A stretch of 64,000 bases of DNA from Fodinibius salsisoli (GTDB lineage: Bacteria; Bacteroidota; Rhodothermia; Balneolales; Balneolaceae). Made by a program: the position numbers and the translations under genes. The notes beneath the pieces are model-generated. The model ran no database searches, was not told the origin of the DNA, and was given only the letters and a program-made list of their open reading frames with translations. The stretch covers positions 1 through 64,000 of the forward strand of contig NZ_JAGGJA010000002.1 of the NCBI RefSeq assembly GCF_026229185.1, read 5' to 3'. Each line of letters opens with the position of its first letter. Within the stretch, counting starts at the first letter, position 1. This document shows positions 32,860 through 41,650 of this stretch, in pieces.

Positions 32860-33375
32860 TTAGTCATTTGCTGGTGGTCCAAATAACTCGATAAAATCTT
32901 CTGAAGTTTCAAATCTGAATTTATCTAAACCAAAGCTACTTATGTTTTCGACAGTAAAATCACCACTACTGTTTAAGGTACCTTTAAGACTAAATCTTAT
33001 TTTAATAATGTTATTTCGTTTTAGAGTTTCGACTTCTTGTTTAGTTAGAAAATAAAGTGCTCTATTTTTTTGGTTAACTGTATCAGTTAGATTCCTGTCG
33101 ATACATTTAATTCTTTCTCCATTTGAAAGAAATAGATAGATCGACCCGTTAAAACTCCCAGCATTCTTATATTTGGTTTCAACTAATATTACACCATCTC
33201 CACTTCCCCTTTTACCAATTTTTAAGACAATACTTTTAACTTCGCCCTCAAAAGTACCCAAATAAGTCGAAGGATAGTTTTTGTTACCCCAATAAATATA
33301 ACTTTGTCCATTTGCAGATAATGGAATTGCTATACATGAAATAAATACTGTTATATAGGGTAGTATGCGAATCAT
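32860..33375 (-). CDS. Cassette gene, exported protein, unknown
   Basis: 171 residues with a signal peptide (ILPYITVFISCIAIPLSANG). The mature part is a small beta domain (STYLGTFEGEVKSIVLKIGK, DGVILVETKYKNAGSFNGSI). It is the last gene of a four-gene group lying between two cassette sites. Two of the four are exported and one has a membrane J-domain, suggesting a shared envelope role. No family recognised. Confidence 0.5.
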   Translation of the reverse strand: MIRILPYITVFISCIAIPLSANGQSYIYWGNKNYPSTYLGTFEGEVKSIVLKIGKRGSGDGVILVETKYKNAGSFNGSIYLFLSNGERIKCIDRNLTDTVNQKNRALYFLTKQEVETLKRNNIIKIRFSLKGTLNSSGDFTVENISSFGLDKFRFETSEDFIELFGPPAND

Positions 33376-33396
33376 AATATTTAGTTAATTCAAAAA

Positions 33397-33591
33397 TTAA
33401 TCCATTTCTGTCAGATCTTTACTCTTTTTATCGCCTTCTTTATTGACAAAATAAATACCGGCAATTAGCATTCCTGTTAAAATTAAGTAAAAGAAAGGCG
33501 ATTCGAGTGGCTCACCATTTTGTAATCTAAAAGGTATGTTTAGAAAATTCATTACACTTAAAACTATTAAAATCCAACCTACTATTTTCAT
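33397..33591 (-). CDS. Cassette gene, two-span 64-aa membrane protein
   Basis: MKIVGWILIVLSVMNFLNIP and FFYLILTGMLIAGIYFVNKE are its two hydrophobic segments, with a charged tail (GDKKSKDLTEMD). Only 2 bp separate its start from the stop of the J-domain gene, so the two are coupled. Function unknown. Confidence 0.55.
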   Translation of the reverse strand: MKIVGWILIVLSVMNFLNIPFRLQNGEPLESPFFYLILTGMLIAGIYFVNKEGDKKSKDLTEMD

Positions 33592-33593
33592 AA

Positions 33594-34199
33594 TTAAGAT
33601 CTATTTTGAGCTTCTTCTTTGTAATCTCCAACTAAACTTTTAAAGGCGGGCAAGCCAAAATACAGCAGAATGCACCCAAGAACCATAAAAAACATATAAG
33701 TAATACCCACGTCACCTCCGACTCTATTTTTCCATTCATCTGAAGCAAATAATGGGAGCAAAATCATGCTTGCACCACCAAACAAAAATATATATGATAT
33801 ACAACCTATCTTTGCAATATGATCTCCATGAAACTTGATCTCGCCCAAAGCTTTGTTCGCAAAATCTTGGAAAGACATTTCTGAATATTGTTTGGCTTTT
33901 TCCTGGCCTACATTTTTCCAATGTCTAAATGTCTCATTCGATTCGATATTACCATACTCCGAATATTGGTTTTCTTTATTTACAGGGTAATATTTATCAA
34001 ATAATTCGGTATAAATTTTTCTGTTGCTTTCATCACTTAAAACCTCATAGGCTTCAGTTATTTCAATAAATTTTTCTGTTGCTGATTTATCAGGATTCTT
34101 ATCTGGATGATATTTCAAAGCAAGTTTTCTATAAGCTTTTTTGATTCCTTCAATATTGGCGTCTCTCTTTATACCAAGAATTTCATAGTAGTTTTCCAT
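33594..34199 (-). CDS. Cassette gene, membrane-anchored J-domain protein
   Basis: 201 residues from the ATG at 34199. The J-domain occupies residues 1-70 ([20 protein letters not shown]) with the HPD motif at 31-33 ([10 protein letters not shown]) and [16 protein letters not shown] linker follows, then two C-terminal membrane spans ([20 protein letters not shown] and [20 protein letters not shown]). J-domains stimulate Hsp70 ATPase; tail anchoring would recruit DnaK to the membrane. It lies 10 bp downstream of an exported-protein gene and 2 bp upstream of the 64-aa membrane protein gene. Its substrate is unknown. Confidence 0.78.
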   Translation of the reverse strand: MENYYEILGIKRDANIEGIKKAYRKLALKYHPDKNPDKSATEKFIEITEAYEVLSDESNRKIYTELFDKYYPVNKENQYSEYGNIESNETFRHWKNVGQEKAKQYSEMSFQDFANKALGEIKFHGDHIAKIGCISYIFLFGGASMILLPLFASDEWKNRVGGDVGITYMFFMVLGCILLYFGLPAFKSLVGDYKEEAQNRS

Positions 34200-34209
34200 A
34201 ATTTTGGAT

Positions 34210-34719
34210 TTAGAATTCAATGCTATTAGCAGTTGATATAAAATTTTTCCTGTGGTTAATAAAGAAATTGATACCTGCTGACATCGTTAAAACAAAACTC
34301 TTGCCATCGTTAAAAAATGTATATTGAAGCTGTTTTAACGTGAAAGGTTCATTGGGGGGAGTAAAAACAATAATGTATTTAAAAGATTTTTTCCCATTTA
34401 GGACTGGATAGCCTACCTCTTCGATTTTTACAGCAGGATCAACTTTTCTAAACATATTTAATATCATTTCTTTAGTTAAGTCATGTGGTGTTTTTCCATT
34501 AAATGCAGATGTTAGAGGACGAACAACTATATTTATTGAGCTTCCATCCGTTGAAGAAAATTGCAAGTCCATATTTGGAGAAGTACTAGCAATTTTAGAA
34601 AAGTTTGATGGAACAAGTAGAGTATAAGAGTAATTTATACTCCTATATTTCTCTCCCTGTGCATTAACGATATGGCTACTTAAAATGACAATGACCCCTG
34701 AAAAGAAAATCTTCTTCAT
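34210..34719 (-). CDS. Cassette gene, exported PsbP/DUF1795-like protein
   Basis: 169 residues with a signal peptide ([18 protein letters not shown]). The mature domain ([60 protein letters not shown]) has the strand order and length of PsbP-like/DUF1795 lipocalin-style proteins. It opens the four-gene group with the J-domain protein. The fold assignment is tentative. Confidence 0.5.
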   Translation of the reverse strand: MKKIFFSGVIVILSSHIVNAQGEKYRSINYSYTLLVPSNFSKIASTSPNMDLQFSSTDGSSINIVVRPLTSAFNGKTPHDLTKEMILNMFRKVDPAVKIEEVGYPVLNGKKSFKYIIVFTPPNEPFTLKQLQYTFFNDGKSFVLTMSAGINFFINHRKNFISTANSIEF

Positions 34720-34768
34720 CTCTCTTTTAGTTTATTACACTTACTGAAAAACTACATGAAAGCCCTCC

Positions 34769-34878
34769 AACTAATAATGTTAAGAACATTATTCATATCC
34801 ACATTGATTAAAAATGAACTAAAAATCAAGGAGTTAAAAAATCTTAATGGGTGGCTTATGACCCTAAATTACTAAGCT
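34769..34878 (-). repeat. attC-like cassette site 11 (diverged)
   Basis: AACTAATAATGTTAAGAAC and TTACTAAGC mark the ends; AAAAATGAACTAAAAATC remains from the central block. The repaired stop of the UDG-like gene falls at its right edge. Confidence 0.35.
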
Positions 34879-35497
34879 ACACAACTTGAACTAGGTCTTT
34901 AAGTTCTCTGTATGTTTTTTTGTTATTTACTCTAGCTGGATGGCGCCAGGGAACAACTGTAATGCCACGCTCCGTATCTATAACTGGCTTAGATTCAGGA
35001 TTTTTAGGATCAACATCCAAACCTAATAACTAAATCAATATGCCAAATGTACCCCCAGCAATTATGATCTCTGGTGAGATTAGTTCAATTTGTTTCAATA
35101 ACAATTCACGTTCCCTATAAGCAAATGCATTAATCCTTTTATTATTTGCACTTGCTTCTCCTGTTGTTTTCTTAAGGTTGATTGAAGCTATCGAATGAAT
35201 GGCTTCATATTTCGATTCTTTGTTATCTATTTCACTAAATGGAGGAAAGTCATTTAAAATGCCAGCAGACCAGCGAGCAACAGCATGCCACATTTGGTAT
35301 TTAGGTCCATTTTTTAAGAGTTGGCATAAATCACCTCCACCATATTTATTGACTTCTTTTAAGACAAATAAAAATTTAGGATCTGATTTCTCATACCCCT
35401 CTTTGTTAATTATTCCATCCCTGCAAATTTGATCTGATTGAACATTAATATTTTTGTAATGTTTTTCCCATTCATCCCACATTTTATCAGCTAGCAT
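34877..35497 (-). pseudogene. Cassette gene, uracil-DNA-glycosylase-like protein broken by an in-frame TAG
   Basis: The frame from ATG 35497 (MLADKMWDEWEKHYKNINVQ) stops at TAG 35030-35032 after GGTFGILI. The same frame then continues, clean, for 50 more codons (LLGLDVDPKNP, then GITVVPWRHPARVNNKKTYR) to a stop at 34877-34879 beside the cassette site. The parts PKFLFVLKEVNKYGGGDL, SINLKKTTGEASANNKR and ISPEIIIAGGTF, then VVPWRHPAR, recall the strand and His motifs of the uracil-DNA glycosylase superfamily. One base change would restore a 206-residue protein. It may be a recent pseudogene, or amber readthrough is used. Family call is tentative. Confidence 0.6.
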
Positions 35498-35785
35498 AAT
35501 CTTCTCAATCCTCGAACTGCCTAATTTTTTGAATAAGCGAGATTATTTCTTTATCCATGAGTTGGGTAACCATTTAGACTTGCTCCATTCCAAGTAATCT
35601 CTTTTTTGATTCAATCAAATATGTCTGGAATATGACAAAAATTGCACCAATTAAGGAACCCAATAGAGCCGATGTTGCTCCAATCAAACTTCACTCATAT
35701 TATTAGGTTTTTGCTAGGAGTACACATGTTTTCCAAGCGTGCGCCTTCCTAAATTAGACTAATTTACAGGGTGAAAATCATGCAG
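35498..35785 (-). other. Non-coding gap with a decayed small membrane ORF
   Basis: About 290 bp upstream of the UDG-like gene. On the minus strand, ATG at 35698 gives M-S-E-V and a stop. Shifting by one base yields LIGATSALLGSLIGAIFVIF with QTYLIESKKRLLGMEQV to a stop at 35574, a plausible single-span peptide with a one-base frameshift. Nothing else is visible. Confidence 0.3.
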
Positions 35786-35912
35786 GCTAACGATCTGGGG
35801 CATAAAGTGCCCACGAATTAATGTTGATTAGTTAAATAATGATTGGAGAGCTAAAAAGCCAAAAACCAGCAAAGAATTGGCGAGGCGTGTTTACTTAATT
35901 CTAGGGTTAGGT
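35786..35912 (-). repeat. attC-like cassette site 12
   Basis: Gene-strand start ACCTAAC and end CGTTAGCC; core AATAATGATTGGAGAGCTAAAAAG. GCATAAAGTGCCCACG near the GTT end matches the arm of the other long sites. Confidence 0.7.
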
Positions 35913-36320
35913 TGCTAAGCTAGCCCCATTTAACTGCAAAGAGCCTTCAAGTTCATACAATCCCCATACTGCTATTCCAGCATACCAAAATAAAGCTGGT
36001 GAATTCTCTTCGGGGAAAACAACTAATTTGGCAAAAAAACCTATTCCAGCAATTCCTATTAATATTGCACCAAGTTTAGCCAGCAATTCTTCACTCAGGA
36101 AATAAAATTTTGAAAAAAGCCATATGGCTTGTAGGGCAATAAAAGCGATAAATAAATTGAGTGAGAATTCCACTCCTTCTTTAGTCCATAGTCCTACATG
36201 CTCAGGAGCATTGGTTATCCCAAAGGAATTTAAATAACCAAGGGTGAATAAAACAGCTATTAATGGGAAAGTGACTGATTTGCTTTGCGAAATTCTAATA
36301 ACAAATTTTTTTAAATCCAT
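35907..36320 (-). CDS. Cassette gene, four-span membrane protein
   Basis: 137 residues with four hydrophobic spans: VTFPLIAVLFTLGYLNSFGI, FSLNLFIAFIALQAIWLFSK, LAKLGAILIGIAGIGFFAKL and ALFWYAGIAVWGLYELEGSL. Short loops and few charges; no transporter motif. The stop lies in the attC box. Function unknown. Confidence 0.55.
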   Translation of the reverse strand: MDLKKFVIRISQSKSVTFPLIAVLFTLGYLNSFGITNAPEHVGLWTKEGVEFSLNLFIAFIALQAIWLFSKFYFLSEELLAKLGAILIGIAGIGFFAKLVVFPEENSPALFWYAGIAVWGLYELEGSLQLNGASLAT

Positions 36321-36350
36321 TGTTTGTCTGATTTATTTGACCTGTTTAGC

Positions 36351-36479
36351 AACCTAAAGACATTGCGCATAAACTGCAGGCGCCAACTTTATTAATTATT
36401 TACAAATGAAAGGTTAACTAATAAATGAGGGGTTGGCAAGAATAGGCTAGGTTTCTCCAATTAATGCACAGTTTAGTAC
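36351..36479 (-). repeat. attC-like cassette site 13
   Basis: Belongs to the subgroup of sites 8 and 18 (GCAGGCGCCAACTTT, AATGAAAGGTTAACTAATAA). The GTT box has decayed to CTTTAGG. Confidence 0.5.
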
Positions 36480-36487
36480 TCTGAGGA

Positions 36488-37057
36488 CTAATCTTCTACA
36501 ATTTTTAATGATTTAATTCTATTTCTAATCAATTCACATCCTTCATCAATTAGTGATGTAATTTTTTCACGGTTTTCTTCCTGAGATTTCCAATATTTTT
36601 CCCAATCTTGAGATGTATGCTGATATTGAATTGCTTCCTTTCTACAAATATGCCTTATCTCATCTAGTTTTTTATAAACTTCTTTCGAATAAAAAGGTTT
36701 ATTCTTTTCTATTGTGTCTCTGAAATCAATAAATGCTTCTTGTAAATTAGATAATCTTTCTTTTATCCTTTCTTCTTCAGTTTTATTAGGATCTACAGAA
36801 TCTCCCATAGGTCTTAATTGAAGTGTGTTTTGCTTCAATGGAACTAATAACTCCCATACTTCTTGATAGATTTGGAACTCAGTATCAAACTGTGATTTAG
36901 ATACATGATTGGCTCTATTATATAAGGCATCTAACCGTTTAGATGTCTTTTTTAAGTAACTCTTGTAAAGTTCTAAAACCCCCTTTCCAAAGTAAGCCAT
37001 TAAACCTGTAATTATTACAGAAACTCCTCCTAATAGTCCTAGTATATCACTTAGCAT
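36488..37057 (-). CDS. Cassette gene, single-span helical protein
   Basis: 189 residues: one N-terminal membrane helix (LGLLGGVSVIITGLMAYFG) followed by a long charged helical body (YKSYLKKTSKRLDALYNRAN, ERIKERLSNLQEAFIDFRDT, KLDEIRHICRKEAIQYQHTS). The design is membrane anchor plus cytosolic helical bundle. No family known to me fits. Confidence 0.5.
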   Translation of the reverse strand: MLSDILGLLGGVSVIITGLMAYFGKGVLELYKSYLKKTSKRLDALYNRANHVSKSQFDTEFQIYQEVWELLVPLKQNTLQLRPMGDSVDPNKTEEERIKERLSNLQEAFIDFRDTIEKNKPFYSKEVYKKLDEIRHICRKEAIQYQHTSQDWEKYWKSQEENREKITSLIDEGCELIRNRIKSLKIVED

Positions 37058-37088
37058 TTGATGCTATTTTATGTAAAAATTCAAAGCG

Positions 37089-37210
37089 TACTAACGGCAA
37101 TGCGCATAAGGTGCGTACAAAAAAATGTTAATTGATGAATAAAGAACGGAGAGCTAAAAAACCAAAAACCTGACAATCCCAGGCAAGGCGTGTCCGTTTA
37201 ATGAGTAACT
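37089..37210 (-). repeat. attC-like cassette site 14
   Basis: TACTAACGGCAATGCGCATAAGGTGCG at one end and GTCCGTTTAATGAGTAACT at the other, with a full AAGAACGGAGAGCTAAAAAACC core. Confidence 0.65.
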
Positions 37211-38200
37211 TTATACTATCTTTTTTCCTTTTATTTCTTCTAAAAATACAGAAGAAGATTTTTCTGTTATTGTTGCTTGAAAGGCATCAATCTTTCTCAA
37301 AAATGACTTACGCTTATTCATCTTACATTCTTCAATTCCTTCTATATCAGCTAATTTATTTTTTAGCGAATAATACTGCTCAATATCCTCAATCACTTTT
37401 TCATGATTAAACAAGAAATTAAGGATCGAAAAGGATTTTGGGTTATTTGACCATAAAAAAGGATTATTTTTCAGATAACTAAATGCGGTTTCAAGCATAT
37501 GATAATTGCTAAACCTCTTAGAAAAGTAATCGACTTTGGGAGTTTCATTTACTAAGAACTCCGCGATATAAACATTGTCTAAAAACGCTTTTCTAAATTG
37601 AGTAATAGCTGAAAGCAACTTGTTTTGGACAACTAAAATCAATGCATAGTTATATCGATTAGGACTGAAATCAAGATTTTCTGAAAATATTTTTTCAGCT
37701 TTATCAAAGTATCCTGCATTTAGAAAGGCATCGCCCAGCAAATACCTGACCCCTTGATTGTCATTAGAATTGAAGTTTAATAAACTCTGAAAAAGTTCTA
37801 TTGCTTCCTCTGGTTTACCTGTACTCAAAGAACTAAGTCCAAGTCCTTTTACTGCTCTTAAAAATGGGCGGTTATCTATAAATCCCCAGATTATTTCCCC
37901 ATTAAATTTTTCAGGAATTAATTGATTACCTATTTCATAACCCTTTTGGAATATATTATATGCTTTTTCATGATTTCCAATTTTCCGATCTATATAACCT
38001 AATGAGACATAAGCATCAATAAATTCTGGATCTTTATCGATGACAGTCTTATAAATTTCTTCTGCCTTTTCAAATTCTTTGACTTCGAAAAGTTCTTCGG
38101 CTTTGTAATAAAGATCAAAGATTTGATTTCGCTCCATTCCCCATTCAAATCTTCCTTCTGGTATTTCAGGATCTACAATGATGAATTCTAAGCCTCTCAA
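37211..38200 (-). CDS. Cassette gene, TPR-repeat protein
   Basis: 329 residues from a TTG start; an ATG at 38137 (MERNQIFDLYYKAEELFEVK) is a good alternative that still keeps the repeats. TPR units are clear: FEKAEEIYKTVIDKDPEFID, AYVSLGYIDRKIGNHEKAYN, EEAIELFQSLLNFNSNDNQG and DKAEKIFSENLDFSPNRYNY. The last 100 residues are unrecognised. TPRs mediate protein contacts; the partner is unknown. The gene ends exactly at the cassette site. Confidence 0.7.
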   Translation of the reverse strand: MRGLEFIIVDPEIPEGRFEWGMERNQIFDLYYKAEELFEVKEFEKAEEIYKTVIDKDPEFIDAYVSLGYIDRKIGNHEKAYNIFQKGYEIGNQLIPEKFNGEIIWGFIDNRPFLRAVKGLGLSSLSTGKPEEAIELFQSLLNFNSNDNQGVRYLLGDAFLNAGYFDKAEKIFSENLDFSPNRYNYALILVVQNKLLSAITQFRKAFLDNVYIAEFLVNETPKVDYFSKRFSNYHMLETAFSYLKNNPFLWSNNPKSFSILNFLFNHEKVIEDIEQYYSLKNKLADIEGIEECKMNKRKSFLRKIDAFQATITEKSSSVFLEEIKGKKIV

Positions 38201-38229
38201 AATAAACTATGATTTTAGTTTTGGGTTAC

Positions 38230-38358
38230 GCCTAACACCTCCACTCATAATTGACATGCAGACCAACGTTGATTTATATGAATAATGTACTATAGAAATT
38301 GATGAATTAAAACTTGTTACCAACGGCGAGGCACATCTGTGTAGATATTCTGGTTAGC
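38230..38358 (-). repeat. attC-like cassette site 15
   Basis: Gene-strand end GTGTTAGGC fits GTTRRRY. The opposite end GGTTAGC holds the stop codon of the next gene. Middle AATAATGTACTATAGAAATTG groups it with sites 5 and 16. Confidence 0.68.
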
Positions 38359-39241
38359 TGGCTGGTATTATATCAGGAGAAATTCTGTTAATTCTTTTTT
38401 TGTCAGAAGAACTTGGATTTAAATATGATTCCTTGATGGATTCCTTTAATGCTATTTTTAATCGTTCTACTATCAACAAGTATAATTTATCATCTTTTTC
38501 TAGATCAAGTTTATTGATTGTGTAATTGATTAATTCGGTAGCTCCTAAAACTTGTCGACAAACCGATTTAATATCAGGAGGATCTAAATCTTCAAATTTT
38601 TCCAATTCAACAAGTAGAAGTGTAGCTAAGTAAAGGCTAAGAATTAATACGGTCGGACTTTCTGAAATATCACTTGTAGCTGAAAATTCTGGAGCATCAG
38701 TCATATCAAGAAAATGACCTAAAGTAGAAAAATTAGTATGAGAATAATTATTTAAAAAGTTATAAAGATATTGATGCACCTTGTTATCTAAATCATATCC
38801 TGTTTTTTTAGATAGTTCACTTGGTAATATGAATTTATGATCACGTACTTTTCCAGTCTTTGTATCGACTAATTTCCCCTTTATAATCTTGCCATTACTT
38901 TCTAAGGGTTCTAAAGCACCTACTTTTAATGAAATTGGATTCATTATTAAGTAGTCAAATACATTCTGATCATTTGTTTCAGATACATACCGCATCGATA
39001 AGTACGCTTCATAAACACTTCTTAATAAAGTTAAACTATCTTCAAATAGTTTTTCATCATATAGTATTCTTATAGCCTTTAAAGACCGACACGATTTTGA
39101 AAGACAAAAATAAAGATGATCATTGAGCATTGCCGATCGATCATTCCATAATAGACCTTCTGGAATCCCACTTGTTGATATTTGGGTATTTAAGGTTCTA
39201 TTCAAAAGGCTAAAGCGATATTTGAGCTTTCTGTAATTCAA
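38354..39241 (-). CDS. Cassette gene, DUF5677-like protein
   Basis: About 295 residues if it starts at TTG 39241 (NYRKLKYRFSLLNRTL); the longer frame from 39373 lies in cassette site 16 and is improbable, though an ATG at 39286 inside that site is possible. WNDRSAMLNDHLYFCLSKSC followed by RSLKAIRILYDEKLFEDSLT and LLRSVYEAYLSMRYVSE is the helical signature of DUF5677-type proteins, common in phage-defence islands. NYSHTNFSTLGHFLDM is a second conserved-looking part. Molecular role unknown. Confidence 0.62.
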   Translation of the reverse strand: MNYRKLKYRFSLLNRTLNTQISTSGIPEGLLWNDRSAMLNDHLYFCLSKSCRSLKAIRILYDEKLFEDSLTLLRSVYEAYLSMRYVSETNDQNVFDYLIMNPISLKVGALEPLESNGKIIKGKLVDTKTGKVRDHKFILPSELSKKTGYDLDNKVHQYLYNFLNNYSHTNFSTLGHFLDMTDAPEFSATSDISESPTVLILSLYLATLLLVELEKFEDLDPPDIKSVCRQVLGATELINYTINKLDLEKDDKLYLLIVERLKIALKESIKESYLNPSSSDKKRINRISPDIIPAS

Positions 39242-39267
39242 GAGAGGAACTATTAATTTAATAGGCC

Positions 39268-39397
39268 AGCTAACGACATAGCACATAAGCTGAAAGCACG
39301 CCAACGTCGATTTAATAACAAAATGTACTACAGAAATTGAAAAACTAAAAATCAGCAGAGAAGGGCGAGGCACGTCCGCTCAACCTGGGGTTATATG
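39268..39397 (-). repeat. attC-like cassette site 16
   Basis: AGCTAACGACATAGCACATAAGC at one end and CAACCTGGGGTTATATG at the other. Contains AAAATGTACTACAGAAATTG as in site 5. Confidence 0.65.
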
Positions 39398-39440
39398 TCG
39401 TTTTTTATATAGAATGGCTATCGCACTTGACTCTTTGTGA

Positions 39441-40100
39441 TTAATCAAAATAATTGAAATTCCAGTTAAGAACTAACTTATTGTTCTTTTCAAAAAATGG
39501 GATTTTGTCAATTATTGATTTTCTATGCTCCGCACCTATAAGAAATAAAGCCTTACTATATTTCTCTTGATTGCTATAACTATAAATATTATTAATCATT
39601 TCTTTTTCTCGTTTGTCATGAATATACAACCAGTCATTATATATTTGGGACAATTTTCTATGATTCATTATCCTTAGTATATCTGCTTCTAAAGAATGCG
39701 TTCGTCCCAATAACTCTATACATTGAATACTATTCAAATATGGAAAACCAAATCGTTCCGAGCATTTTTCATGTTGACTTGATAAGTATCTGTATTCCTG
39801 ATTATGGTAGAATATGTCAAACATTTTATCAATATCATTCTTAAAACGTATGTTAACAAATTCATTTCCATCCAAGTCCACAGGAAAATGAGTAAGAGGA
39901 TATTTTTGGACGTATCTCTTGATTGTTTTTGTTTCTAAGGTATCGGTACGTGACCCTTCATAAATTGCGGTAAATCCGTTGGAAGAAAGTTCTTCAAAAA
40001 TTATTTCAGGACTAATTTGTTCAATGATTCTGTACAATTCATTCGAGTTACAAATGCCACGTTCTTTATGAGCTGTTCCAATTAAGATGATTTCATTCAT
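39441..40100 (-). CDS. Cassette gene, TraB/PrgY-TIKI-like protein
   Basis: 219 residues from the ATG at 40100. MNEIILIGTAHKERGICNSN carries the GTAH motif, PEIIFEELSSNGFTAIYEGS the Glu motif, and KALFLIGAEHRKSIIDKI the GxxH motif. These three are the conserved set of the TraB/PrgY/TIKI and ChaN-like superfamily (metal-dependent proteases or pheromone-shutdown proteins). The protein lacks the membrane helices of PrgY and is shorter. Proteolysis is inferred from the superfamily only. Confidence 0.65.
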   Translation of the reverse strand: MNEIILIGTAHKERGICNSNELYRIIEQISPEIIFEELSSNGFTAIYEGSRTDTLETKTIKRYVQKYPLTHFPVDLDGNEFVNIRFKNDIDKMFDIFYHNQEYRYLSSQHEKCSERFGFPYLNSIQCIELLGRTHSLEADILRIMNHRKLSQIYNDWLYIHDKREKEMINNIYSYSNQEKYSKALFLIGAEHRKSIIDKIPFFEKNNKLVLNWNFNYFD

Positions 40101-40231
40101 AAACACATCTGTATTTCAATTACTTGATTATTCCAACTTATCTTAACTATTAAGTTAGTTGAGCCCAACATTGTCATAACACTAATAGCCCTATCTATAG
40201 AAACTTTATGCGAAACTCCATATATGTAATT

Positions 40232-40360
40232 AGCCTTTAACGACCTTGCACATAAAGTGCACATGAATGAATGTTGAGTTGATAAATAATGAACGGAAAG
40301 CTAAAAAGCTAGAAAGTGGCAAGGCTAGACGAAGTGTGTCCCCTTAATTCGCGGGTTAGC
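40232..40360 (-). repeat. attC-like cassette site 17
   Basis: Near twin of site 4 in the middle (ATGAATGTTGAGTTGATAAA). Ends TTTAACGACCTTGCACATAAAGTGC and TTCGCGGGTTAGC. Confidence 0.72.
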
Positions 40361-40367
40361 TGTAAAT

Positions 40368-41249
40368 TTACCCTTCGTTATTATTCTTATTTAATAGGCT
40401 AGAAACAGCTTCTTTTAATTTTTGATTGTCTTTTAAAGCTTGTGAAAGTTTTTCAGCTAAATCTGTCAATACTATTCTTATGCTACTGGCATAACTCAAA
40501 CAATCAGCATCTGTATCAGCATGTAATCCCTCACTTAATGCCGAGTGTAATAAGGTAAGTGGATTATGATGACCTTGGATTAGTAGCGACTCTGGAATTC
40601 CATCTTTAATGAGCTCTACAGATTTACTAAACTGAGTTTCTTTTTCAGCTTCCTTTAAATTCTCAATCATTTGGTCATCTGCACCAATTCTATCTGCAAC
40701 CCTAATTATTTCTCGAATGATTCTATTTTTTTGATTTTCAACTACTCTTCTGTAATACGAAAAAGCTCCAATTCCAAGTCCTTGATTTTCAGCTCTTCTA
40801 CCTTTTAAAAATAACTGTCTGTCTGGACCAATTAGACTGATAACTCGTGAGGGAATTCGTGGACCAAATGTAGGATATTCACCAAACTTAAAAATTTCTC
40901 CAGATTGTTCGCCCTCAAAAAGTTTTATGGAAATTGAGTAGGTTTTGAAACTCTTTTTACAATTATCACATCTATAAGTTAAGAAGGTATCTGTATATCC
41001 CTTACTGCCAACTCTAGTTTCAGACATGTGTTCACACCTAAAATAACGCTTTCCTCCACAATGTTTGCTTTCACAATGCAATTGTAAATCGGGAGGTTGA
41101 ATTGCATTATATGCTGTTGGTGGTCCACTACCTCTTGTCCATTTTTGTTTTGAAATATTTTCAACTTCTCTGAGCTGTGTGGGTGGGATAGACTCTAAAA
41201 ACTCATTAAATGATATTAGTTCTCTATCGGAATCTTCTTTTTCACTCAT
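40368..41249 (-). CDS. Cassette gene, zinc-finger DUF4145-like protein
   Basis: 293 residues from the ATG at 41249 (MSEKEDSDRELISFNEF); the longer frame begins inside site 18. A zinc-binding region CESKHCGGKRYFRCEH followed by YRCDNCKKSFKTY lies near 75-130. The C-terminal half RRAENQGLGIGAFSYYRRVV, then ENQKNRIIREIIRVADRIG and ALSEGLHADTDADCL, matches the helical pattern of DUF4145-type proteins often fused to restriction enzymes. Stand-alone role unknown. Confidence 0.6.
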   Translation of the reverse strand: MSEKEDSDRELISFNEFLESIPPTQLREVENISKQKWTRGSGPPTAYNAIQPPDLQLHCESKHCGGKRYFRCEHMSETRVGSKGYTDTFLTYRCDNCKKSFKTYSISIKLFEGEQSGEIFKFGEYPTFGPRIPSRVISLIGPDRQLFLKGRRAENQGLGIGAFSYYRRVVENQKNRIIREIIRVADRIGADDQMIENLKEAEKETQFSKSVELIKDGIPESLLIQGHHNPLTLLHSALSEGLHADTDADCLSYASSIRIVLTDLAEKLSQALKDNQKLKEAVSSLLNKNNNEG

Positions 41250-41273
41250 ATTAAGTTTTTTTGCTTCAGTTTT

Positions 41274-41403
41274 ACACCTAACGGCCTTGCGCAAAACCTG
41301 CAGGTGCCAACGTGTTAAAATTATTTATAAATGAAAGTTTAACTATTAAATACAAGGGAGACAAAGCAAATGGCGAGATCTGCCCATATAAACACTAATT
41401 ATG
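41274..41403 (-). repeat. attC-like cassette site 18 (copy of site 8)
   Basis: Same subgroup and nearly the same words as site 8 (GCAGGTGCCAACGTGTT), again directly downstream of the NERD 3' end sequence, but with a worn RYYYAAC box (CACTAATTATGCG). Confidence 0.6.
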
Positions 41404-41404
41404 C

Positions 41405-41529
41405 GTTTCTGGTAAATCGACATTTCGGAAAGTTTTTGCATCCAAGAAATTTCGTACCAGCATTGGGTCCTTTTTTGACTATTCTCTCAACTAACTTGGA
41501 ACTACATTTAGGACAAACTGTTGTTGAAT
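41405..41529 (-). pseudogene. Duplicated 3' fragment of the NERD cassette gene
   Basis: The 125 bp match 31376-31500 at all but a few positions and encode the same zinc-ribbon tail (SSKLVERIVKKGPNAGTKFL then GCKNFPKCRF). No upstream part of the gene is present. With site 18 following it, this is a truncated second copy of the NERD cassette. Confidence 0.8.
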
Positions 41530-41544
41530 ACTGCCTGTAGCAAA

Positions 41545-41645
41545 CAACTACAGATAGGATATCGAGATCAATTAGGCGAGGAGATATTTTTCTTGCCCGG
41601 AATTGCTATAGCCTATTGACATTGGAGGCCATATATAGGTTAGGT
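41545..41645 (-). repeat. attC-like cassette site 19 (decayed)
   Basis: Ends with ATAGGTTAGG, a good RYYYAAC box on the gene strand. Contains AATTAGGCGAGGAGATAT; the rest is unlike the other sites. Confidence 0.35.
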
Positions 41646-41650
41646 TTCTT

